DNA of 64,000 bases, taken from NCBI GenBank assembly GCA_002105175.1, contig MCGE01000005.1, positions 1,054,001-1,118,000 of the forward strand. The letters run 5' to 3'. A program made the position numbers and the translations under genes. The notes under the pieces are model-generated. The model had not been told where the DNA came from and did not search any database. It saw only the letters and a list, made by a program, of their open reading frames with translations. The stretch is from Absidia repens. Lineage: Eukaryota > Mucoromycota > Mucoromycetes > Mucorales > Cunninghamellaceae. Within the stretch, counting starts at the first letter, position 1. Each line of letters begins with the position of its first letter. This document shows positions 54,660-64,000 of the stretch, piece by piece.

Positions 54660-55220
54660 CATTATATAGTGAGTCAGATAATGGGCAATATAAACAACAA
54701 CTTTATTTAAAGGAATATACTAGATACTAAAATAAAACTTGGAGTTCATTGGAATAAGGGATTCAATGGAAAGAGCAAGAATGAGACTTTTTGGAGATTT
54801 GGAGAATGTCCAACACTAATCTAAATGTGCTATTGTAAAGTAGGTGTCATTACACTGTAAAAGGAATGAGAAAGAATAAAGGGGCTACTGTAATTAAAGC
54901 ACGGAAACAAACAACACTAACGGATCAAAAGAGGTTGTTGGTAAAAGCAGGGATCTATTGCACAAGACATGAAAGAGAGTATTGGGACATCTTTCATTGA
55001 ATGAAATGGTCCAAAATCCTAGATCTAAAATGAAAGGGTTTTCCCATGCACCTTGTAATCCTTGAACTGAAACACCTTCTAAACTAGTCCTGACACTAAT
55101 CTAAAATTATTATAACCTCAAAGAAGTTAATATGAAGAATAAAAAGAAAGAGGTAAAAAAAAAAATTGGGAGAAAATAAATATCCACGTGGGCGGGATTT
55201 GAAATATTTTCTGTGAGGAT
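54660..55220 (-). repeat. Dispersed repeat copy E
   Basis: Leftward copy. Start ATTTCAAATCCCGCC then CACGTG (55185-55190). Exact core at 55084-55103, then ACAAGGTGCATGGGAAAACC and TTTCATTTTAGATCTAGGAT. It lacks the usual middle part (CACCATTAGTTG to AATAAAACATGTC) and rejoins at TCTCTTTCATGTCTTGTGCA, so it is an internal-deletion derivative. The distal TTTAGATTAGTGTTGGACAT block is near 54820. Confidence 0.83.
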
Positions 55221-56129
55221 TGGTTTGGCTCTCTTTTTCCTTTTCTCTAAATTTTTACATTATCAACACCATGCGACTTTTATCAACAAGGTAGCTCTAT
55301 TTTTATTGCAGCAACCGTCACCATCTAACATGTTTCATGTTGACTCACACTTCTTTATAATAGCAGCATCGTGCCGTCTCGCATTTTTTTTTTATATATC
55401 TTTCTACAGCAACCAATAGCATTTAACAGTACGAGTTGATAATTTTTTTTACTCATGATCACAACTCCCACCATTAAGGCCCGCTCAACTCGTGTGGAAT
55501 TGGTACCCGTTAGGGAGCGATTTGGTCCTAGTTTAGTTTACTCCACCAGCTGTAGAATATTTAGTGACTTGTCGTCGAATACAACAATTTATTCCGCTCG
55601 CCCTGCCATTATAAAGCAGGTTTCACTTCTTCTAGAATAGTATACCCTATTTGTTTACCTCATGTTGTGTTTATTCTACAATAATAAAATAATTTATGCC
55701 TTCAGTGAATGTTTCCAATGCTTTATAACGTATCCTATAATGTATTTAAACGATATAAAACGTTTCCTCCTCAAATGTAGTTTGACGTATTTGCCCATCA
55801 TACCCTTTTACTTCAAAGGTCAGGATCCTACCCCTATTCCACTTTATGATACACAGCGAATAATCCTATACCATCAACCACATTCAATAACCACAACCGA
55901 CTCACGGTCAATAATAACAAATAATAAGAACCATGTCAACAGCTAAAATTAACTAGAATGCTGTGTATAAAATATGTTTATTGATCATGACTTTATATAT
56001 AACTAATTTTTTTGTCAAAATAAAACAATAACTGTAATAAAAAAAGGGAGGAGGTGGGTGGATTGTGTACGGAGAGCTATATAAAGTACTACATATATAA
56101 AAAGAGATGTGAAGTGAGGGTAAGGCTGT
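55221..56129. other. Spacer between repeat copy E and PHB2
   Basis: AT-rich. A rightward 61-codon ORF near 55455 has no supporting features. Probable PHB2 3' UTR at the right end. No gene called. Confidence 0.4.
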
Positions 56130-57604
56130 CTATTTCTTGGCGGGTTCGGCATTGGCATTGACATTGAGCAACAAAGTGTCAGAGTCGAGCATGACACGGT
56201 TACCACTTCGGGAGATGACAGAGGCAATTTCACGAGCAGCTTCGATACGCTTGAGTTCCAAGAAACCAGGCTTGTTCTTGATAGCTTCACCAATCAATTC
56301 AGCAGATTTAGCTTCACCTTGAGCGCGAACAATCTATCAAAGTACAATAAAAAAAATAACGGAATAGAAAGTGAGATTTCATATAAATCTTCCCTGTACA
56401 CGCACACGCATACACAAATATATGTATATGCACTACTCAACTAATATAATATCCCCAAAGTCCAACTTACCACAGATTGCTTTTCTTGGCGAGCTTTATC
56501 GACAACGAAGGCAGCACGTTGAGCATCTTGTTGGGCAATTTGTTTAGCTTCGACAGCAGTTTCGAAGACTGGAGAGAAACCAACATGAGTAATAGAGACA
56601 TCATCCAAAACAATGTTAAAGCGCAAAGCACGACGGACCAAGTTTTCACGGACCAGACGAGATACGCGTTCACGTTGGGTAATCAATTGAGAGGCGGTGA
56701 ATTGAGCAACGACGGACTTCAACACTTCGTTAACAATAGAAGGAAGGATACGTTCGTCATAATCTTGACCAAGAGTACGGTACACAGTAGCGAGTTGATC
56801 GACACGAGGTTTGGACAAAACACGACAAGTAATGTTGACCATTTGCAAATCTATGTAAAAAAAAAAGAAGGATATGTCAATGAATCAATCATCCATTCTA
56901 CTGGCACCACAACCCTGGTGTTTGGTACATCTATCCTCCTATTTCCTTCCAGTACAAGCTATATTTATATATCAATTTCATACCTTTGGTACCAGTCAAG
57001 GAACCAACATTGCGAGGCTTGGCACGGACATCATAAACAACGGGAGTTTCGAACCAGGGAATCATAAAGTGAGTACCTTCGTTGTATACAGTGTTTTGGA
57101 CACCAAAGAGACGAGTGTACTTGATAGCACGATGACCACCATCAACTATAAAGAAAAAAAAAACACAAAGAATCAGTTAGTCGCTCAGTCATTATGTTCT
57201 ACTTCTAAAGGGATAAGGGATATAAACGAGCAGTTTTTCTTCGTCTTCAGTCTCTATTGTATCGGTTGCTGCTACCAAAATATAGACGCCGCATCGAGTT
57301 ATGTCATGATTTCGCAGTAGTTGTATTTCCAAAATGTGAACGCAAGATGTAAGTAGTGAAAATGCTGCTGGTGAAGGAGGGGTTGCTTTTTTTTTCGTCA
57401 GATAGAAGACAAAGAAAAACTGCTGTCATAATAAAAGTGAAAGGTTTGCTTAGCATTCTTACCGTTGAAGAGAGCAGCATTGACACCATAACCCAAAGCG
57501 CCAAGCACAACCAAAGCACCAGCGGCAGAGCCAGCACCTTTACCGGAACCCTTGGGGAACATACCACCCAACTTTTGAGCTGCTTGTTTAGCTTGTTGAG
57601 CCAT
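56130..57604 (-). CDS. PHB2: Prohibitin-2
   Basis: Four exons, 57604-57463, 57145-56984, 56850-56471 and 56333-56130, give 295 aa. Inner-mitochondrial-membrane scaffold that forms ring complexes with prohibitin-1 and controls m-AAA protease and cristae. The N-terminal hydrophobic anchor ([20 protein letters not shown]) is followed by [59 protein letters not shown] and a C-terminal coiled coil ([20 protein letters not shown]). DLQMVN and the [11 protein letters not shown] form are typical of PHB2 over PHB1. Exon 4 carries [20 protein letters not shown]. Length and splice phases fit the family. Prohibitin-1 is not in the window. Confidence 0.96.
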
Positions 57605-58165
57605 GTCGAGAATATATATATAAATATGAAAAAATAAGAAAAGGAAAAAGAATACAAAAAAAAAAAATATGTGAGTAGTGGTGATGTTTTTTCCCCCCTA
57701 CCCTCACGCCTTTTTAATCCCAGACAAAGAAAGGAAAAAAAAACATTGTGGGACTGGGGACAGACAAAATGGTGGCTGATTTATGTTTCAAATGCCGTCG
57801 CCAAAGTCGCGCCGAACTTTTGCAAGTTCGGTGGAACTATTGCCTTCGACTTCCCAGCCCCTTATTTCGTGTGTGGTTTTCCCTTGAGCCTCGAACGCCC
57901 CGATTTCCTCTTTTGTGACAACCTTTGTTGTTTGCACTGGGACAAAATAAAAATAAAGCACAAAAGCAAATTATGTACATACAAGCCAAACACATATCCG
58001 TGATCATTTCAAAAGCATTTACACGAGTGTCTACATTTATTTGATGATATAAAAGGATGCAAAGGATAATAAAACTAAATAGAAAGGGAAAAGAGGACGG
58101 GGAGAATAATGGTATAAAAAGAAGGGGGGATGTAACTAAATTATATCCTACGGAGTAGTAATTTG
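57605..58165. other. PHB2 promoter and HRD3 3' UTR
   Basis: 560 bp between two leftward genes; a less AT-rich section (57780-57930) lies within the likely PHB2 promoter. No ORF with support. Confidence 0.5.
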
Positions 58166-61100
58166 TCAGTATTGTGGAGGAGGAGAAGGAGGAGAGGAGC
58201 CATTGCTATTGTCATGGTCGGATAGATGATGTTGATGCTGCTGCTGCTGCTGTTCTTGTTCTTGTTGTTGTTGTTGATGCTGATGTTGATGATGATGATG
58301 ATGATGTTGCTGTTGCTGTTGCTGTTGCTGTTGTTGTTGTTGCTGTTGTTGCCGTTGTGCTGCTGCTTGAGCGTTATTACCAAACCCAAATTGTCGGACA
58401 TAAACCAACCAGCCCACCAAGATACCAATACCCAGTATAATCAAGCTTTCGATCAGTTCATCTTGTTCAGAATAATCGTCATCGTTGGACCCATCACCAC
58501 CATTCAAGTCGTCAAAGTTTTCGTAATCTTCCAATGCCTTATGTTTGTTGTATTGCTGTCGAAGTTCGTCCTCCGTGGATCGGCCTCCCCATTGCCTATC
58601 ATGATCGTCATGCCCTTCGATTTGTTTGCGTCTTCGTGCTTGTTCAATAGCTGCTGCTTCTTCGGATAAACCAATGTCGGTTTGCTGAGAATCGCCCTGT
58701 TGCTGCTGATGCTGTTGTCGTTGCTGTTGTTGTTGTTGCTGCTGCTGCTTTTGTTCATCCGAGAAAAATTCATGATCTACATCGCCGCCAGTAAGCCATT
58801 CCCAGTAGTATTTGGCATAAAGTTTAATGAGTGAGAGCTTGACCGGCAGGTACGCATTTCCGTTGGCAGTTAAAGCATTGTCGTAGGCACGCTTCGCAAG
58901 ATGAAAGTCTTTCGCAACACCAATACCGTTTTCATACATCCAACCTAAATTCCACATGGCCATGGGCGACGACTCTAGTTCTGCAGCCACCCGGTAACAT
59001 GCAGCCGCCTTGTCATAATCCACTTCAGTGCCAATACCTCGGTAATAGTAATCACCCATCTTGACTCTTGAATCAACATTGTTTTGATTGGCGGACCGTG
59101 AATAATAAATCAGGGCAAGTTGCTCTGAATAATTGTCCCGTTTTGGTGTTTCTTCTAGCCCCATCCGTTCCGGTAAGTTCAATGCAACCTTATCTATATA
59201 TGTCGAAAAAAAATGCGTGAGTTCCGATTACAAAAATGTTTTGCATTTCAAAATGCGGGGGAGGGGGGGGGTTTACCGGTATCCAGTAGATATGCCACAT
59301 TGGATTGAGCGATCTCATATCCCCGTTCAGCAGCAAGCATATAAGAAAGGAGCGCACCTTCCAAATCACCATTCATATAAGCGTTGTAAGCATTGTCAAT
59401 AGTTGGATGTAGCCAATCTCCTCGTTCCGCAATCGCTTTATAGAACTATAAGAACGAAAAAAAATATAAGTTAATAAGTAAATATCATACCATTTCTTCT
59501 CTCCTTTGCGTCATTACCGAAACAGCATGTTGAGGAGAAGGTCTTTCCATTCCAATTCCTTTTTCATAAATTTGACCAAGATACCAATATGCTAAAAGAT
59601 GTTTTGAAGATTCAGCGGCAAGTTCGAACAATTTGATTCCATCAGCCAATGTCGCCGCGTCTTTGATATACACCAAGGCAAGATTGACACGAGCGTCAGA
59701 GTTCTTGAGAGCGGCGGCTTGTTTGAAATGGAAGATTGCATTTTCGTAATCCTAATGTGAACACAACGTGATATGAATATATTGTTGGCTTTTTAAACGT
59801 TTTTCACTGTCGGCTCCTTACTTTTTTGTCGCCATTCAGCTCTATCATCCCCAAGCCGTTTATAGATGCTGAATCTTGCAGTTCTGTGCCAACAATAAAC
59901 CATTTGTATGCCAATTCTGAGTCAGCCTTGACACCTTCACCACGCAAAAACATCTTGCCAAGATAGCCCGCCGCTTGTCCAATCGCTTTCCCATGTTCGC
60001 TTTTGATCAAAGATTCAGGTAATTTATTGGAAGAAGGCAATTTGCTGACCACGGCCCTGAAGAAGTTAAGAGCTTCACCAAAGTTGCGAGGAACGTTTCT
60101 TGATCCATGATAATAAATTTCACCGAGTCTCAGCTAAAAGGTTGACAGTAAAAGGCAAAGATAAATAGGTTAGCTATCAGATCATTTGCCACCACTAATA
60201 AAACAGTTTCTTTTTGTATCTCACCTGAGCTTCCACATCTTTTTTAGATGTTGCCAAATATCGCAGATATTGTAAGACTTCGTCAATGCTGACAGTATTA
60301 TCCGAGGCGGTTCGATGATATTTGTCCGTCATAACGCTAGCACCGTGACCGTACAAACCGCCATTATCATCCGCAAGACGCAACTTGGGTAAAGGAGGAG
60401 CCAAACCACCAGGGGACCAGAAAGATAGTGATCGATAGCTATATATAGATATTGTAAAGGAGGGCAAATTCAGTTTTCTGTCAAACCAAACTAAGCTGTT
60501 CAATTGTTTCGTTCATTTATTTACCTTTTTTCGCCACAAGCTTATAGTAATAGGCAGCGTCAACATAGCTTTGTTCGGTTCCAATTCCAAGCAAGTAGCG
60601 ATACCCCAGGGTCATTTCGGCAGCCGTATCTTCTCCATAAGCTGCAAAGGTGTGGTGTAAGAAGGCCTGGGCCTGATCCCGTTGAACAGTATTTCCGATA
60701 CCCGTTGCATACATAAATCCAATCATCTGCTGTGCCGTTGCATTTCCTGTGTTGGCCAGTTTTTGATAGTAGTCGAATGCTAGTCTGTAATCACGAGGTT
60801 GAGTGTATTTTTCGTACTGTAATAACCATAAAAACAAAAGCAAAAGCAAAATTAATTCTACAGCACTATAGCCATTATACGCCTTATACAATGAGATGCT
60901 TGCTTCCAAAATAAACCTCCCTACTTACAAAGTACATTTCAGCTAGTGAAAATAAAGCGTCCTTATTGCCAAAAGTATTTCCGGCATCCTCCAGTAGTTG
61001 TGTTGCTTCTAGCAAAACCAGCTGCTGATTGTCCACTTGCGTAGGTTTTTGTTTTGTCGATGGCGTGTGTTGTTGATGAGAGGTATGGTCGTTGGTATTT

Positions 61101-61729
61101 TCGTTCGTTGATGATGAAGTACCAGTAGTATACGTGTCTATAAAATTCCATAACGACTCCATTGCTATATGGTAGAGTCCTGATATTCCAGTTGCTTTGT
61201 CGCGTAATGGTGACTTTTTGGCGCTCGAGCGGGATAGTTGCACATCTACCAGTGGCTCAAGCCGTTTCAAGGCTTGGTAGTATAGCTCTTGTCCTATTGC
61301 CATAACACAAATAGTCAGTAAAATTACATGTGTTTTCGTTTGTTCTCGCTCACCTCGTTTGGAATGGTTTTCTTCATCGTGTCCTTCATAGGGCTTTTGA
61401 CTCTGTAATACCTAGGAAAGCACAGTTGAGTGAGTGAAAAAAAAAAAAATAGTTAGTATGATGAAGAGTACAAAGTGAAAGACTGATATTGCGGTACATA
61501 CATTTTGTTGAAGTTGCGTTGTCTGGGTGTCCGTTGTTTGGGTATCTTGAGCAAGAGCTTTCAAAGATAGTGTGAAAATGAGGGCTATTTGTTCAAGAGG
61601 GGTAAAAGAAGTATTGAGCGTCAAACTGTTTCCACAAAGACCGCGTAAAGGATTTGTAATCTATTTTGCTTTACCTGTGACGCAGAGCAATGTTAAATTC
61701 CATGGTTTGTTTTTGGTTCGACGTACCAT
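58166..61729 (-). pseudogene. HRD3: Hrd3/SEL1L ERAD subunit with an apparent one-base frameshift
   Basis: Ten exons: 61729-61675, 61584-61502, 61411-61354, 61293-60929, 60816-60525, 60438-60225, 60133-59822, 59751-59518, 59445-59277 and 59193-58166. Product would be about 936 aa. Hrd3 is the ER-lumenal partner of the Hrd1 ubiquitin ligase and recognises misfolded glycoproteins. Seen: signal peptide (LTLLCVTALIFTLSLKALAQ), Sel1-type repeats such as GNATAQQMIGFMYATGIG and SPMAMWNLGWMYENGIGVAK, RGDW...AYNAYMNGDLEGALL, and a C-terminal membrane segment (LIESLIILGIGILVGWLVYV) before a Gln/His-rich cytosolic tail. Exon 6 starts AIDHYLSGP but continues in frame +1 (GGLAPPLPKLRLADDNGGLY); one base is missing in the C4 run at 60415-60412, and every other junction is in phase. 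It could be a sequencing/assembly error in a homopolymer or a true lesion; the gene otherwise looks intact, so 'pseudogene' is provisional. Confidence 0.88.
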
Positions 61730-61914
61730 ATTAAATGAATGTGATGTGGTTGAGAATGATATAAAAAATAAAAATAAAAAAAGAGTGAAAATAAGGAAAG
61801 AGGGGAGCACAGACAAAAAAAAAATCAAAAGATAAATCATAGGCGTGGAAAGCAGCAATTTGATGATTTTTCAATATCCGCTTTGGCACAATGATCCATG
61901 ATACACAGAGCAGC

Positions 61915-61953
<39 letters not shown>

Positions 61954-62179
61954 TCAAAATCGTTTATTCCTACAACAACATAAGAGATATACTAAGGGGA
62001 CAAATATAATTGAACCAGTAAAACTAACGCAGAATTATTTAAGCCTAAAATACCAAGCAAGTTCAGTAAAATCCTATTTCGCGAGTTGCTTTGTCATCAT
62101 TAGCAAAGTCACACCTTCGCTCAGGCCAGACTTGGGACGAAGGCGAGGCAGGAGACATAGAGGCCATTTCAAACTGATG
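61730..62179. other. HRD3 promoter / Yae1 3' region with A36 tract
   Basis: 450 bp spacer between two leftward genes. Holds the A36 tract at 61916-61951. No other feature recognised. Confidence 0.5.
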
Positions 62180-62773
62180 TCAATAGGTGATAGCTACATG
62201 ATTTTGTATTGCTTGGTCAATCTTTTGCTGCCACTGCTGGATTTTGTCCTGTGGTGAGACATAGTCGTCGTCGGCTTCGTTGCTGTCAAAATATGCTGTT
62301 GAGAACACATGTTGCACATCCACCTTGTCCAGTTCATCATAGATCGCTTCTAATTCTCGAGTAATCGTTTCATTTGGTTCAATTTGTTTGTAGAAAGTAA
62401 GATAAGTACTAAAATAATAGAGAGAAAAAGAAATGAATAAGCGACGGGAGTAAAAATTCGAGCTGACCTGCCCAGTTGTGCTTATTACCTAAGCTTCCCA
62501 CGTAAAGCTCCTACTTGTTTTCCAATGTCAAGTCCTTCAATATAGCCTTGATCAAATCCACGTTGCATGCGTACTTCTTTTCCTTCAATAATACCCTCCT
62601 TGTAGCCATCCTATGACATAAAAATGTTAACAACTATCTTTATGTATCAAGCAACATGTAAAAGTACGTACATTTCCATGATTTTCTTGTAGTCGTTCCC
62701 AGTCCTTTTCTGCAATCACACGATCATAATTTTCGTCATCACTGCTAGCCCAGATATCATTGTCAGAATCCAT
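62180..62773 (-). CDS. YAE1: Yae1 family protein (cytosolic iron-sulfur targeting factor)
   Basis: Three exons, 62773-62672, 62610-62489 and 62408-62180, give 150 aa, close to yeast Yae1 (about 140). Acidic N-terminus DSDNDIWASSDDEN, then the Yae1 glycine-repeat motif spanning the exon 1-2 join: NDGYKEGIIEGKEVRMQRGF, DQGYIEGLDIGKQVGALRGK. The repeated GYxxGxxxGK pattern defines the family. In yeast, Yae1 with Lto1 hands the ABC protein Rli1 to the cytosolic iron-sulfur targeting complex. The C-terminal third (TFYKQIEPNETITRELEAIY) is helical and variable. Intron phases agree. Confidence 0.88.
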
Positions 62774-62965
62774 GCTGATTAAAAAATTGATTTGTAACAA
62801 AAAAAAAAAAAAAAAAAAAAAGGAAAAAAAATTCGGCAACCAAATTATCCTTTTCACCCCTCCAAGTCAGCGGAGCCAGAAATTACTGAGAGGAAAAAAG
62901 ATGTTTGCTTACCAAAGGCAGCAAATAAATCAATCATTAAGAACATGATATGCATAGGGTAGAAA

Positions 62966-63026
<61 letters not shown>

Positions 63027-63445
63027 AATAATATTAAAACGTTTTCATTCACCTTACGTTTCCCTGATTTTATCCGAAACATAATAGCACAGGCTTTTTG
63101 CTGGTTCGTGTAACTTGACCCTTTTTCCGTGCCATCAGATAATGACGATGACGATGATTATGAGATGATATTAAAGAAACATGGTTTGCTGAGCTTCGGA
63201 GGACCTTTTTTTTTTCCCGGAAAACCAATAACCAATCAAATGAGTATCAGGAACATTCTACAATAAGGTGGGATAAAAAAAAAAAAGAGAGAGACAAAAC
63301 GGAAAAGGTGTTCTTGTGACAAAACTTTATTAATGTACATAAACCAAGTAAAATAAGAGAGTAAGAATGAGAGTGGGAAAAGGAGGTAACAAATAATGGG
63401 TAATATATAATAACTAAATGACAATAATGCATGTACAAATATAAA
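62774..63445. other. Spacer with the longest poly-A in the window
   Basis: A23 (62799-62821) just upstream of the Yae1 start and A58 (62967-63024). The remainder is AT-rich promoter/3' UTR DNA. No gene. Confidence 0.5.
62967..63024. repeat. Poly-A tract, 58 nt
   Basis: Uninterrupted run of A on the plus strand, read directly. Longest homopolymer here; length may be affected by sequencing. Confidence 0.93.
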
Positions 63446-64000
63446 CTAAGAGAATTGGTAAGGTGCAGGAGTTAATAAATCTATTTCTAATCGATGTCTA
63501 TCTGATTCCCATTCCTTTTCAATCATTTCGTCCACATTGTCGAAGGTAAAAGCAAGAATATTTTGTACATGTTGGTTTAATGAAGCATGCTGAGGAGGTT
63601 TTGGTGGTGGTGATAAAGACGATCGATTAGGTAAACTACTTGGTATGTCATGGTGCATATATGCTGCTGTCATCGTGACTAATGGTGCTGGTGGTGCCAC
63701 TTTTGTTGAGTGTGAGGGTGATAATGATGAAATGGATGTTGATGGTATTAAGTGTTGAGAGTCCCGAGGAGTAGGTGGTGTTTGATGGTCTTCTTCATCT
63801 TCATCAGATGACAGAATTTGATCTAATTCAGTAACAGATGATCTAAATTTGCTAAAAAACCCAAACTTTTTGGTGGTAGGCGAGGAAGAAGATGATGATG
63901 ACAAAGAAGGTGTGGTTGATGTTGGGCTGGTGCTGATGGTCGGTGTCGGTGTGCCGCTACGACGTCGATTTTCCTTGGCATGATGGTTCATTGGAGACGG
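63446..64000 (-). CDS. Unknown Ser/Pro/Thr-rich protein, 3' end only
   Basis: Open frame from the right edge to a TAG at 63448-63446. The frame stays open through the window edge (an in-frame ATG exists at 63991 but Pro-Ser-Pro codons precede it), so the gene probably continues beyond. About 185 residues are visible: low-complexity Ser/Thr/Pro, a short KKFGFFSKFRSSVTELDQIL segment, an acidic DEDEED patch, and a structured-looking C-terminus (LNQHVQNILAFTFDNVDEMI, EKEWESDRHRLEID). The hydrophobic/helical end block is the part most likely to be conserved. No family recognised. Confidence 0.65.
   Translation of the reverse strand, partial: PSPMNHHAKENRRRSGTPTPTISTSPTSTTPSLSSSSSSSPTTKKFGFFSKFRSSVTELDQILSSDEDEEDHQTPPTPRDSQHLIPSTSISSLSPSHSTKVAPPAPLVTMTAAYMHHDIPSSLPNRSSLSPPPKPPQHASLNQHVQNILAFTFDNVDEMIEKEWESDRHRLEIDLLTPAPYQFS

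Noticed and set aside
55455..55640. Rightward 61-codon ORF right of repeat copy E
   Set aside because: No recognised motif, no paired copy elsewhere and no splice context; likely chance.
61898..62257. Rightward ORF beginning with polylysine
   Set aside because: Starts in the A36 tract and runs antisense through the last exon of the Yae1 gene.

Overview
This window is from a fungal nuclear genome, most likely a Mucoromycota species (Mucorales-like). The genes have many short introns (about 50-140 bp, GT..AG), the DNA is AT-rich with very long poly-A/poly-T tracts, and many proteins carry CAA/CAG-coded polyglutamine. A complete H-type ferritin gene also points this way, because Dikarya generally lack ferritin. 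I see no tRNA, rRNA, CRISPR or prokaryotic features.

Layout, left to right: aspartyl aminopeptidase (-, C-terminal exon beyond the left edge); BCL7-like chromatin protein (-); HAD-type phosphatase (-); two-finger C2H2 factor (-); Zds1/Zds2-type PP2A regulator (+); a gene-poor 3.5 kb stretch with two facing repeat copies; type II membrane glycosyltransferase resembling O-fucosyltransferases (-); ferritin (+); Yak1 DYRK kinase with a very long polyQ (+); repeat copy; FAHD1-type hydrolase (+); repeat copy; unknown Ser/Gln-rich protein (+); Arl8 GTPase (-); repeat copy; two neighbouring micro-ORFs starting MGC (+); mitochondrial PPR-like protein (-) divergent from an AP-1-type bZIP factor (+); Sds23 CBS protein (-) divergent from an Nrg1-type C2H2 repressor (+); a 3.1 kb gene-poor stretch; twin-CX9C protein (+); LigB/DODA-type dioxygenase (+); repeat copy; prohibitin-2 (-); Hrd3/SEL1L ERAD subunit with a one-base frameshift (-); Yae1 (-); and the 3' end of an unknown Ser/Pro-rich gene (-).

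The genes do not form one pathway. There is a loose nutrient/stress theme: Yak1, Zds and Sds23 (the last two linked to PP2A-type phosphatases in yeasts), an Nrg1-like repressor, an AP-1-like bZIP and ferritin. A second group is mitochondrial: PHB2, twin CX9C, PPR, FAHD1.

The least explained items are (1) a dispersed non-coding repeat family with at least six diverged copies in 64 kb, whose boundary module includes CACGTG next to a GCGGGATTTGAAA-like block that also occurs upstream of two transcription-factor genes; and (2) two small ORFs, both starting MGC(V/I)xSRP, predicted to be N-myristoylated and palmitoylated. All exon models were built by hand from splice signals, reading phase and family similarity recalled from memory. 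No database search was run.
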